Below, piece by piece: positions 1 to 10,300 of a DNA stretch of 64,000 nt (its first letter is position 1; each line of letters begins with the position of its first letter). The stretch comes from Peromyscus leucopus. Lineage: Eukaryota; Chordata; Mammalia; Rodentia; Cricetidae. A program made the position numbers and the translations under genes. The notes beneath the pieces are model-generated. The model did no database searches. It was not told where the DNA came from and was given only the letters and a program-made list of their open reading frames with translations. The DNA is taken from positions 57,385,660 to 57,449,659 of the forward strand of contig NC_051079.1 of assembly GCF_004664715.2 (NCBI RefSeq), read 5' to 3'.

Positions 1-261
1 TTGAAGCCTGTCTTCACACCTTACCAAGCGGGCGTGCTTTTATCCATTGCTCAACTGTGATCTGCTCCCATTGGCTCATTCAGGAGAAGTTCCATGAGCA
101 TAACAATAACAATCACTACAATCTTAATTTAATGTCTGCATTGTAGTTGATATCAGTGCTCTTGTGATGGCTGGAAACAACAAAGGAATTTATAAGTATA
201 AAATATACAGAACAATGGCTTTTTAAAATTTACCTTAAAATCTCCTTCCACCCTCCATGGC
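1..261. other. Unassigned non-coding sequence
   Basis: No recognisable gene or repeat in this AT-rich stretch. Confidence 0.4.
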
Positions 262-386
262 CTGCTATGTAGTCCTGGTTTGCCTGGAACTCACTGTGTG
301 GAGAAAGCTGGTCTTAAACTCACAAAGATTCACTTATCTTTGCTTTCCAAGTGCTGGGATTAAAAGCATGTGCCACTGTGGCTGGA
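262..386 (-). repeat. B1 SINE, diverged
   Basis: The plus strand shows the reverse complement of a B1: a 'gctatgtagtcctgg' block, then 'ctggtcttaaactcac', then 'aagtgctgggattaaa' and 'atgtgccactgtggctgg'. B1 is a 7SL-RNA-derived SINE. The copy lacks the poly-A end and is clearly mutated, so it is an old insertion. Confidence 0.85.
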
Positions 387-560
387 TAAGAACAATGTTT
401 TGAACACAAAAATTAGTTAAGACATGTTAGCCATTATTATGTTGTTATTAAAGTTAATTGAGAAACTGAGGCTGTGTGTGTACTTTTATGATAACAACAA
501 CAACAAAACCAATAAGTTCATTATTGGACACATTCATAACCAAGTCATAGCAAACCATAT

Positions 561-1017
561 ATTTTTTAATTTTTTATTAAGGAATTTTTTATTCATTTTA
601 GATACCAACCACAGATCCCCCTCTCTTCTTCTTCCTGCCCCTCCAAGCTTCCCCCACCCAACCTATTCCCCATTCCCTCCTCCAACAGGGTAAGGCCTCC
701 CATGGGGACTCAGCAGTCTGGTCCATTCAGTAGAGGCAGGTCCAAGCCCCTCCCCCTGCATGGAGGCTGTGCAGGGTGTCCACCATAGGGAATGGGCTTC
801 ATAAAGCCCGCTCATGCACCAGGGATGGATCTTGATCTCACTGCCAGGGGGCCCCTCAAGTAGATCAAGCTACACAACTGTCTCACTTATGCTGAAGACC
901 TAGTCCAGTCCCATGGATGCTCCATAGCTGTTGGTCTAAAGTTCATGAGTTCCCACTAGTTTGGTTTGGTTGATTCTATAGGTTTCCCCATCATGATCTT
1001 GATGCCCCTTGCTCATT
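561..1017 (-). mobile_element. L1 3' UTR terminus (3' segment of an inverted insertion)
   Basis: Read on the minus strand this is the end of a rodent L1 3' UTR and stops in an A-rich tail near 561-585. It matches the L1 tail at 59095-59467 in the same window (shared 'ggaggagggaatggg'-like and 'ggggatctgtggttg'-like blocks). Together with the oppositely oriented L1 block starting at about 1018, it forms one 5'-inverted insertion. No clear target duplication was found. Confidence 0.8.
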
Positions 1018-2085
1018 CAAGAAACTAGATATCAAAATACCGAACAATAAAATTAAAAAATGGGCTATAAAGCTAAACAGAATTCTCAACAGAAGAATCT
1101 CAAATACCCAAAAGACATTTAAGGAATTGTTCAACATCTTTAGTCATAAGGGAAATGCAAATCAAAAGGACTCTGAGATACCATCTTATACCTGTCAGAA
1201 TGGCTAAGATCAAAAACAATGATAACAGCTTATGTTGGAGAGGATGCGGAGCAAAGGGAACACTCCTCCACTGTTGGTGGGAGTGCAAACTGGTACAGTT
1301 ACTTTGGAAATCAGTATGGTGGTTTCTCAGAAAATTGGGAATCAATTTTCCTCAAGACCCAGCACCCAAGGAGTGCTCAATCATACCACAAGGATACAAG
1401 CTCAACTATGTTCATAGCAGCATTATTTGTAATAGCCAGAACCTGGAAGCAACCTAGATGCCCCTCAACCAAAGAATGGATAAAGAAAATATGGTACATA
1501 TACATAATGGAGCACTACTCAGCAGTAAAAAACAATGACATCATGAAATAAGTAGAGACTAGATGTAAAGCAAAGGATAACCAGACTGCAAACCACAGCT
1601 CCAGAGAAGCTAGCTAACAAGGAGGACCCTAAGAGGGATGAATGGATTGCCCTGGGAAGGGGAAATAGATGAGGTCTCCATGAGTAAACTGGAGATGAGC
1701 GGGGGCAATGGAGGGTAGGGGATGGGGGATGAAAACATAAGGAAATGGGATGGTCAAGCTAGAATAGGGATGGAGTGGGAGAGCAAGGAAAGAGATACCA
1801 TGGTAGAGGGAGACATGATGGGGATAGCAAGAAACTGGGTGCTAAGGAAGTCCCCAGGAATCCACAAGGATGATCCCAGCTTAGACTACTAGCAGTAATG
1901 GAGAGGCTACCTGAACTGGCTTACCCCAGTAATTGGATCAGTGAATAACCTACTAACTGTCATCATAGAGGCTTCATCCAGTAACTGATGGGAGCAGATG
2001 CAGAAATCCACAGCCAAGCACCAGGCCAAGCTCCAGGAATCCAGTTTAAGAGAGCAATCCACATATCTTACACACCAGTGAATTT
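1018..2085 (+). mobile_element. L1 ORF2 end plus first half of 3' UTR (inverted 5' segment)
   Basis: Starts at the L1 'aaactagatatcaaaatacc' landmark, runs through the 3' end of ORF2 and into the 3' UTR, and stops near 2085. In L1 coordinates it ends about where the minus-strand segment at 561-1017 begins. The two blocks are therefore consecutive parts of one element joined head to head, the structure expected from twin priming during L1 reverse transcription. The 3' UTR part aligns with the L1 at 31091-31998. Confidence 0.8.
1021..1555 (+). pseudogene. L1 ORF2 C-terminal fragment, frameshifted
   Basis: This is a dead fragment of the L1 reverse transcriptase/endonuclease protein, covering only the C-terminal cysteine-rich region. 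One frame (from 1155) reads CWRGCG then [12 protein letters not shown] and [13 protein letters not shown], the conserved L1 ORF2p C-terminal pattern. A second frame (from 1408) continues with MFIAALFVIARTWKQP and WIKKIWYIYIMEHYSA. The switch lies near 1355-1372, where roughly 20-30 bases expected in L1 are missing. A further deletion around 1540-1560 removes the segment before the normal stop. The endonuclease and reverse transcriptase domains are absent. It cannot encode a functional protein, and the name comes from motif recognition only. Confidence 0.9.
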
Positions 2086-2194
2086 TATGTTATGTCAAGT
2101 AGGAGACACAAAGGCCCAGGCAGGATTGAATATGTACTCTGTGGGCCTCCATACAAAATAGAAATGTGGACGCTTTGTTTGAAATTATTAAACA

Positions 2195-2440
2195 TTTCAG
2201 GCTAAAGATAGAACTCAAATCAGTAGAGTGGTAGCCTAGCATACATTACAAATCCAGGTTCTACCCTCAGCACTGCATAAACAGTGTGGTGGTACACCCT
2301 TACAATCCCATCACTCATGAGATGGAAGCAGAAGGGTCAGAAATTCAAGTTCATCCTTGGCTACATGGAGAGTTAAAAACCAGCTTGGTCTACGAAAGAC
2401 CCTGCCTCAAAACAAAAACAAAGAACAAACAGCCACCAAA
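2195..2440 (+). repeat. B4 SINE (ID-B1 dimer)
   Basis: A diverged ID-like, tRNA-derived part with 'gtagagtggtagcctagcat' is followed directly by a B1-like part with 'gtggtacacccttacaatccc' and 'ccttggctacatggagagtt'. It ends in an A-rich tail with CAAAA repeats. The ID-plus-B1 order is the B4 architecture. Confidence 0.8.
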
Positions 2441-4830
2441 ACCCACAAAAACTAAAACCCTGACTTTTTCAAGTTGGTAATTAACAGCTAAACATTAACC
2501 AAATTTGAGTTCTTGTATGATATGTCACATACTCATGAAGTTTTGCAAAGGCCACATAATACATGGACAACTAGCCCACTGAACTCCATCTCCAGTTCAT
2601 GATGTAAAGTGGTCCCTTTGTTTTTGCTCACTTCCTATTGCTGTACCTTTTAGTAATGTTTTTGGTACTTGAATTCCTTGTTTAAAACATGTTTCCAGGA
2701 AGTCACTGGGGCATTCAGGATATTTGTCTCAAATCTCCTAAGCTTCCTGCCCTTTTTGGTTCATGGAAGTTTGGTTATTACCCTGTCTACTCCTAAATAC
2801 TCTTCCCATGCAAACATACACTCTGAATTTGGGGAGGGGGTGAGACACCCATTCTTCACAGTAACTGTCCTGTTTAAGCCACAGGTACCACTTATAGTTT
2901 GGTGATGATAACATCATTTTAAATCTGTCTCTATCGCTCTCTTTCTCCCTCCCACTCTCTCCTTTTTCCTTGTTCTTCACTTTTAGTAATCTTCCTGGAT
3001 TTGTGTGACTTTTGCTTGGCATTCTGTTCTTTCACAAGATACATGCACTGAGGCTCCCGTTCATGCTGATAGACTCCAGCTCCACCAAATGATGTTAACT
3101 CTCAGACATGCTCCTCCTCTTCCCTGCTTCCTGGTTAACAGTCTATGTTTTCAGTGTTTTCCTATCATCTCTAAAAGGGCAGTTCAAAGTGGTCCCTCCC
3201 TCATCTCAAGCCAGCTCATGCTTTGCCCCTTCCTCCTCCTTGTGCTGTTCACTCTTAGTCCAACATGACTCATCAAGAACCAGGCTGGACCTCAAATCTT
3301 ACTCAGCTTCATGGTCTGCCTCACTTTCCACCCTCTGTCGCCTGACCAGTCAGTTGATCTCATGATGGAAATACTTCTTTGGTCTGTCTCTTCCTTCAGC
3401 CCCCAAGTTTTGGAGCCAGTCACTCTGTCTTCATCCATGTTCTCACTAGATTCGGTTTCCAGGTTTCCTACCAACCTGTTATAATCCACACTTATCTGAA
3501 AAAATATTGTTAACGTGTAAATTTGTTCATATCCTTGATGAAGGACCTCTGTTGTCTGGTGGAATAACTTAAAACCCTCTTTGGAAGAGCACGAGGAGTT
3601 TCATTTTCTTTTGATTCGATCTATCTGAAACTGGTGTAGCTTCCAATCTTCTCACTCACTTAGCTCAAGTCACCTCCCCTTGCTGGTCATACCTCGGCTA
3701 CAGTCTTGTATTTAGAAGCCCTTGCACATATCGTCCCTATGCACAGGAACACCTTTCTTGGTGTGTTCTCTTCCCATTAAACTCCCGACTGCCTTTCCAT
3801 GTGCAGCTATCTGAGACATGGCCGTGGAAATGGATTCTGCTCTCTGTGCCCCACAGCACCTTGCACACATTTCTATTGATTGTGATTGTTGGTTCTCCTT
3901 CTGGACAACCAGCTGTGAAGTTGAACTTCAGCATGTACTGTTTCCCACAGTCTTAGCACTTCCCATGGTCCCTGGCACAGGATGCAAATGAAAGAATTGT
4001 ATGAGACTCCCACGCACAAAAGCAGAGACTTTCCTGGTCATCAAAAAGGGTTAGCTAAACATTTTGAAGATTCTTTGTGAGACTCATAAATAGCAGAACT
4101 TGGATCAAAGAAAAAAAAATAAAACCTCAAATCTAATGAACTTCCCATGGCATCTGGACACTGAGTTATTATTTGCCAACCGGACAGGAGAAACCTACAT
4201 AAGGATTGATTCAAATTGCTGCTAACACAAGCCTGAATAGGGATTTCTCTGATGGCTAATGTACAGTGAAACCATCTCATACACAGAGGAGCCTGGGGTG
4301 TTTGTTACTGCTGTAGCAGCCACCCCCGCTCTCTATCTCCATTTACTCCGCAACTCAACTGGCATTCCTTGTATGAACTGTATGTGCTGGAGAGCGGCTG
4401 TTGCCCTTCTTTACCTTTCAGAACTTTGGTAAGAGGAAGGCAAATGTAGCAGCTAAGGTCTTACTTATCCTTGGTCACTGAATGCAGGACTCTGGTCAGT
4501 GACTGCATCTGCATGACTCCTTCATGCAGAGTGGCCACAGTTATGGGATCAGTTCCTATCTAGATCAGTTATGCTCCCAAAGAGAATGTTGCTTTGAATC
4601 AAATGTCCATGGTTGAACCCAGTTCCAATACAGTGAATAAACAGCGTGTGTGGGCCTGTGACCTGGGAGGTTTCAAGTATTATCTCCCAATCTATAGCTA
4701 ATTTACGGAGGGACAGAGATCCACCAACAACTGGGGAGGTGACTTGTTTTTTTTCTGTACAGTCCGTTGCCAGAGGATGAACATGTGAGCACACAGGTGG
4801 CTTTTCCTGCTTTCTTAGTGTCGCAGAATA
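2441..4830. other. Unassigned non-coding sequence
   Basis: About 2.4 kb without a recognised gene or interspersed repeat. There are pyrimidine-rich patches around 2930-2980 and 3100-3250 only. The short open frames present have no recognisable motif. Confidence 0.5.
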
Positions 4831-4838
4831 TTTTAAGC

Positions 4839-5041
4839 CAGTGGCTCTCAACTTGTGGGTCATGACGCCTGTGGGCTTCCATATCAGATATCCTGTGTAT
4901 CAGATATTTACATTATGATTTATAATAGTAGGAAAGTTGCAGTCATGAAGTAGCAACAAAATAATTTTATGGCTGGTGGTCACCCCAACATGAGGAACTG
5001 CATTAAAGGGTCGCAGCCTTAGGAGGGTTGAGATCCAGTGG
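4839..5041 (-). mobile_element. URR1-like hAT-Charlie element with 8-bp TSD
   Basis: Starts with 'cagtggctctcaac' and ends with 'ggttgagatccagtg', diverged copies of the hAT-Charlie terminal repeat CAGTGGTTCTCAACC. Internally it has 'cagtcatgaagtagcaac', 'aataattttatgg' and 'aacatgaggaactg', typical of URR1. The 8 bases 'ttttaagc' occur immediately outside both ends (4831-4838 and 5042-5049). This is a perfect hAT-type target duplication that fixes the borders. The element is a short non-autonomous copy with no transposase. Confidence 0.92.
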
Positions 5042-5288
5042 TTTTAAGCAAACGTTGTTTGTCTTCTTTCCTCAAGTTTTAATCTGCTGTAAGTCATGTT
5101 TTATTATGAAGTTGCATGTAGAAGTAGAAATTACTAAATTCCCTCATAAAGACTGCAGACTTGATCATTTTAATTCTTCAACTGGGAACAATAGACGTCA
5201 GTACAGCCATTATTCTGTTAGGTTGTGGAAAGGAAGCAGAGCAAATTTTTGAGATGTGAAATACAATCATTTGTTATGACTGTGTTTG

Positions 5289-5352
5289 AGGAGAGAGAAA
5301 AAGAGAGAAGGGAGAGAAATACAGTGTGACCTTGTCAAAAAAAAAAAAAAGG
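5289..5352. repeat. GA-rich tract followed by A-run
   Basis: A short purine-rich stretch of gagaga/gaaaag units followed about 20 bases later by an uninterrupted A-run. Low complexity; no linked retroposon body recognised. Confidence 0.75.
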
Positions 5353-5883
5353 AAATGTTTTTACATAGGCCAAATTTGGCCAGGACAGTAAGCTAAGCTG
5401 TGAAGTATTGTCCACAGCACAAATGGAAAGTAACTTTTCCAGTATTGTAAACACTGGTGACTTTATGCTATCATGTAACAAGCAAAAGACTTGGTCTGTC
5501 ATCCTGAATAAGTTTCAATCTATTACTCCAAATACCCCAAGAACTCAAAACAATGAAACACAGTGAAGGCTGAGTGAAGACTAGTTATTGTTAGAAGCAG
5601 TTCATCAGAGTCAATTTCCCAAAAGGTTTTAAGAGTTTTATGAAAGAGGAATATTGGCTGGTATTAAGTTGGCAAATTAGTCTAGGTGGAAAAAAGGATT
5701 ATATGAACACATAAGGCCTGACTTGAGAGGGAAGAAGACAAGAAGACTATGCTAGGAAGAGTTAGGGATACAGTGAAGTTACAGAGTGGGTCTGATGAAG
5801 AGTCTCAGGTCTAAGGAAAAAGAAGAAAAGACAGCATGCACCGCAGTAGAAAGACTGTGAACATAAACTTCAAAGTTACGGAA
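5353..5883. other. Unassigned non-coding sequence
   Basis: No gene, SINE or LTR recognised. Confidence 0.45.
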
Positions 5884-6096
5884 CAGGGCCAGCAAAGTTT
5901 TTCTGCAAAGGACCAGATGGTAAATATTTTTGGCTTTGCAGGCCTTACGGTCTCTGTCGCAACCACACAACTTTACTGTTGCGGGAATGTAGCCACAGAT
6001 AATCCATAAAGAATGAACATGGCTGTGTTCCAATAAAACTTTATTGACTAAAACAGGAAATGAACTGGTTTGGCCAATGGGCTAAAGTGTCGGTGA
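5884..6096 (+). mobile_element. Ancient hAT-Charlie-type MITE (MER58/MER33-like)
   Basis: The sequence follows the mammal-wide non-autonomous DNA element that reads '...gccagatagtaaatattt...ggtctctgtcgcaac...gtgttccaataaaac...'. Here 'gaccagatggtaaatat', 'cggtctctgtcgcaacc' and 'gctgtgttccaataaaac' are all present in order. The terminal repeats are degraded and I did not find a convincing target duplication. The family (hAT-Charlie) is more certain than the exact name. Confidence 0.7.
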
Positions 6097-6443
6097 ATAG
6101 AGAGCAAATAACCACGGCAAATCAATTCATTGCTACCCCGGCACCATTGTTCAGGCCACAACAGGCTGGCTCACGTCTGAATCTGCCTGTGACTTCCATA
6201 GGTACTAATTTATACAGAATGGAGAATGATTTCCTGATCATCACAGTACCAAAAATCCGGGAGTATGACATTAAAGTTACTTTAACCCTGGAAGTGTTAT
6301 TATAAAGACTTTAGGAATCTTTATTTCACAGCTAGAGATTGAGGATGTGAAGGTCTAATCATAGAAATCATATATAATTAGGAATGGAATCCAGATTAGT
6401 AGATTCCTTAATTAGAACTCTATTCTTTGCCCCAAGTGATGCT

Positions 6444-6511
6444 ATTATATATATAAAAATATGTATTACAATATAATTGTATATAATTATATTAATTATA
6501 ATAATTACATA
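6444..6511. repeat. TA-rich low-complexity tract
   Basis: Nearly pure A/T sequence with repeated TATATA and ATAATTATA units. Confidence 0.8.
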
Positions 6512-6580
6512 AACACATATTTCTTTTTTTTGAGATATGGTTTTGAGTTATGAGATAGCCAAAGATGACCTTCAACTTCT

Positions 6581-6840
6581 TTTTTAATGTGGATTTATTT
6601 TTATTATTTTAAATTATGTGTATGCATATATGTCTTCATGTGGGTATGTACATGTGAATGCAGAAATCTGCATGTGGGTATAAGCATGTGAGTACAGAAA
6701 TAGAAGAGGATTTTGGATCCTTTGGAATTGGAGTTAGAGGCAGATGGTAAGCCACTTGATGGGGGTGCTGGCAGTCAAACTGGGGTTCTCTGGGCGAGTG
6801 GTACCTGTTCTTTACTCCTGAGTCATCTCACCAGCCCCAC
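6581..6840 (-). repeat. B2/B3 SINE with perfect 13-bp TSD
   Basis: The minus strand starts with a 'ggggctggtgagatgactca'-type B2 head (seen here as 'tgagtcatctcaccagcccc' at the high-coordinate end). It ends in an AT-rich tail near 6590-6610, with the 'ttggaattggagttagagg' block in between. The 13 bases 'accttcaacttct' flank it at 6568-6580 and 6841-6853, which proves insertion into the surrounding B4. Confidence 0.9.
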
Positions 6841-6944
6841 ACCTTCAACTTCTAACCCTCCTGCTCCTGTCTTTGGAGTGTCTACAGGTGTGTGTTGTGT
6901 CTTCAACTCCCATTTTATGAGGTGCTGGAGTCACACTTAGACTT

Positions 6945-7302
6945 TGTGGTAGTTTGAATGTAATTGGCCACCATAAGCTCATAAGGAGCATATTGGGAGG
7001 TGTGACCCTGCTGAAGTAGATGTGACCTTGCTGAAGGCAGTGTGTCACTGTGGGGACAAGCTTTGAGATCTCTTTTGCTAAAGCTTCATTCGGGGTCACA
7101 GTCCTTCCTGCTGCCTTCTGATCAAGATGTAGCCAGCACCATGTCTGCCTGCACACTGCCATAGTCCTGGCCATGATGACAATGGACTGAACCTCTGAAA
7201 CTGTAAGCAAGCCACATCAATTAAATGGTTTCCTTTATAAGAGTTGCTATGGTCATGGTGTCTCTTCACAGCAATAGAAACCCTAACTAAGACAGACAGA
7301 CA
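6945..7302 (+). mobile_element. Solo LTR, MaLR type
   Basis: Begins TGTGGTAGTTTGAATG and ends '...aaaccctaactaagaca', followed by a short GACA expansion. It shares 'gtgtgtcactgtgg', 'agcaccatgtctgcctgca' and 'aatggactgaacctctgaaa' with the LTR at 22592-22889, so both belong to one family. The flanks 'gactt' and 'gacct' look like a 5-bp target duplication with one transition. No internal retroviral sequence is present. Confidence 0.78.
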
Positions 7303-7362
7303 GACCTGTACACATGCTATGCAAGCATTCTACAACCTAAGCTGTATCCTCAACTCCTAAGA

Positions 7363-10300
7363 TGACTTTATTTATCATGCTACTTTTTAAAGCCATAAAA
7401 GTAGCTTTAAATAAGAGCAAATGTTAATGATTCCATAAAATCTTGTATATAATCTGCATTCCTTCTATATTGTGCAGAGAGAGAAGAAGAGATTAAATCT
7501 GTCTTCGTGCCAAGGATGTTTACCAATAAGTCTTTGCTTCAACTCACATACACTCTCTTCATGAAATGTAGGTTGTTTGTACACTGTCCTGGGATTTTTG
7601 CACTCATCAAGATAGATGTGCACCAATTAATCCCTACCCCTCACACTACTGCCATTGGTGACTCTAAGTGTGAGAGGCTGATCAGACTGTCTGCAGAATG
7701 TCACCGAGAAAGAAAACTCTCCCAGGTGGCCCAAACCTCTTATCCCCAGCTGTGGTCACCAGCAGAAACATGAAGAGGTGGAAGAACATGTGTATTTTTA
7801 ATACTAAAATCATTCTGTTCACAAGTGGCTGACACTGCAGGGGTCGCTCTCCCTAGACATGGTTTGCCAAACCCAGACACTGCCGGGTGAGCCGATGAAA
7901 TGTGAAGCATTCCAGTCAAATAAATTGGATTACTACCCTTGGATTAAGATAAATCATTTCCCAAATTTTTGGTTTGTTTGCTTTGGCCATGCTTGAATCC
8001 TGTGAACTCTGCTTTTGATAACTACTCTAAAGTGGCAGAGTGGACTAGGAGGAAATGTGGGAAAAAATGAACTAGAAACTATGTGGTCAACAAATGATTC
8101 TTTAGAGTCTTTGTCCCCTGGATGTGCTGGACTTTGAAATCCTTCTTTAATGGCGCTCATTATCCTTGACTGAGGAACTCCATTCCAGAGAAAGTAGAAC
8201 TGGAAGCGAACGGTGGATTTCTGAGAAAGAAGATATCACTAGTAATTCTTCTGTATGTCTTTCATGAATTCTGTAAGGTTTCCCCCGTGAGGCAGATAAG
8301 ATGATAAAGGTCTATACAACTTTAATTCTGTTAAACATTGGTGTTTTCTGTTCCCATTCACCCCCTTGCTTAGAAAGAAACTCCAGCCTAGTATGGAATA
8401 GGTCAGGAGGGCTTTTTGATGGCCTTTGTGACTTAGGTTTATAAATTGTGTTGCTAGGTGTTCAAGAATTTTTCAAAATTGCACACAGATGATAGCCTGT
8501 GTTCTTCAGTCCCTTCCAAACTCTGTAGTTACAATGATTGGCACTGTAGCCTTACGGAGGCTTCCTGATGGTTAAGGAATTGAGGCTAATGGTATTGTTC
8601 AGGAGTGATGTAAACTTGAAAAGTCGCCTCCTTTCTCTTTGTTGATAGGTCTCTATTCTCCATCTGAGGGGTCTCTCACCACTTCCTATCCTTGGTACCA
8701 CTTAAATCCAAGAGATCCCAGCCTACTCCCCATTTCTACTGGGATGAGACTTTATGAACGAGCCATTCTCTTTTTTCTTTCCTGTGTCCACTCTTCTTCA
8801 TTAGCCTCAATTAGCTCACATTAGATTATTATTGACTAAAAATGGTTTTACCCTTCCTGGGAGGGGTTATACCTTATAAAACTTGTCCTCCAAATGGAAA
8901 CTAAGCTTCTGTTCCCAGAGTTTGGACCTGGCTTGTAAAATAAATACTTTTCCATCATTCCTTTAATCATGTCACTGTTACACTCTATCCAGAAGGTAAT
9001 TACCTCCTACAGCAAATAGCCAACCCAAGGTCACTAAGGTCAGTAAACCCTTTGAAGAGCATGTTCCAGTATTGGCCTTTATGGGAGACCTGTTTAAATG
9101 GGGTAAAATGACATGTTCCTTAACTCTGGGGCTACATCAAGCCCATCCTTAGAGAGTTGATTAGAGCTGTTTCCATAGGACATCAAGGGACATGGGGAGT
9201 GTTGTTACAGATCACAGGCTGGTCTGGGGGCTTCCAAGGTCCCATCATGGTCTAAAGCAGAAAACACTCAGGGCAGAACACACACAGCCATAACAGGTGC
9301 TTGGGGGCTTTTTCTAGGAAAAGAACTTTTGAAACTCAAAAAAAAAAAAAAAAATGACCACAGGCTAAATAATGCAACAAAATGAAGGTTTTTATTTAGA
9401 AGCAGCATGCCCCTCTGTGAACACAAAGCTCACTTAGAAAGGAGCTAAGAATGGACCTGCACGATTATCTTCTGGCAAAGAACCAATCGCATTTGGAGAC
9501 CTCAGCAGCTGAACCCAGAGTGACAGCTGAAAACTAAAACATGTTACAAAGATCAGAGACATTGCTGAATGCTCCATTTTGAAGTTTGATCCAAAGACCC
9601 AATTTATGTCCTGTTGATTTTATTGAAGAGAAGAGGCTTGTTCCAAAGGCTCTTTCAAGCTCTGCCTCCCCCCTTTGCTCTTCTGGCCCTTCAGCCCCAC
9701 AGGATTTTCAATATCCCTGGAAGGTATTTGCTCCTCAGAAAACAGTCCAGCAGTGCTTAGGAGAACTTTATGTATTCCCCAGCCCACTTCCTCCTCCAGC
9801 ACCGTACTTATGAGCAGGAAGTTCCCCTATATTCTCATAAGAGAATACATTTCTCCTTTGCCTGAGGGCTGCTTGTCCATGCAGGGGTCCTTTTTGAAAT
9901 GTCTGTGGTTTGTCCAACATTAAAGAGAACAAAGACAAAGTAAATTAAAATTTTACTATGATTTAAATGGAAAAATATTACATACATAGCATAATAATTT
10001 TTGAAAAAAGACAACTAAATAGGGAGACATTTCAGGTGGAGGTCTTAGGCTCTGGAGACTGGCTGCTAGATTCTGGGGGGGTACCTTGACAATCCAGACC
10101 TTGAAGTCCTTTTTTTTTGTCTGTGTAAATATAATCTTTTTTACCCTGTAGTGCTGTTAAATAAGTCTCAGGCACCTAAGCCTGAGAGCAGTTAATAAAT
10201 AGGATGCTGTAATAGTTATTGCAAACCGGAACGGCTCAAACTATCATGAGATCGGAAACCAGAGGCCACCTGGGAATGCAGACCTGAGATAAGATGGCCA

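Larger units (their letters stand above)
6525..7362 (-). repeat. B4 SINE broken by a B2/B3 SINE and an LTR
   Basis: On the minus strand the pieces 7303-7362 (ID part), 6854-6944 (ID/B1 join and B1 right part) and 6525-6567 (B1 left part) are collinear with a single B4. They are separated by the insertions at 6581-6840 and 6945-7302. The ID part reads 'tagaatgcttgcatagcatg' on the minus strand. Restored continuity across both insertions is the main evidence that this was one element. Confidence 0.72.

Noticed and set aside
1100..1345. 81-codon minus-strand frame
   Set aside because: Antisense shadow of the L1 ORF2 fragment.
7299..7362. tRNA-like sequence
   Set aside because: It is the tRNA-derived head of a B4/ID SINE, without a cloverleaf or flanking tRNA gene context.
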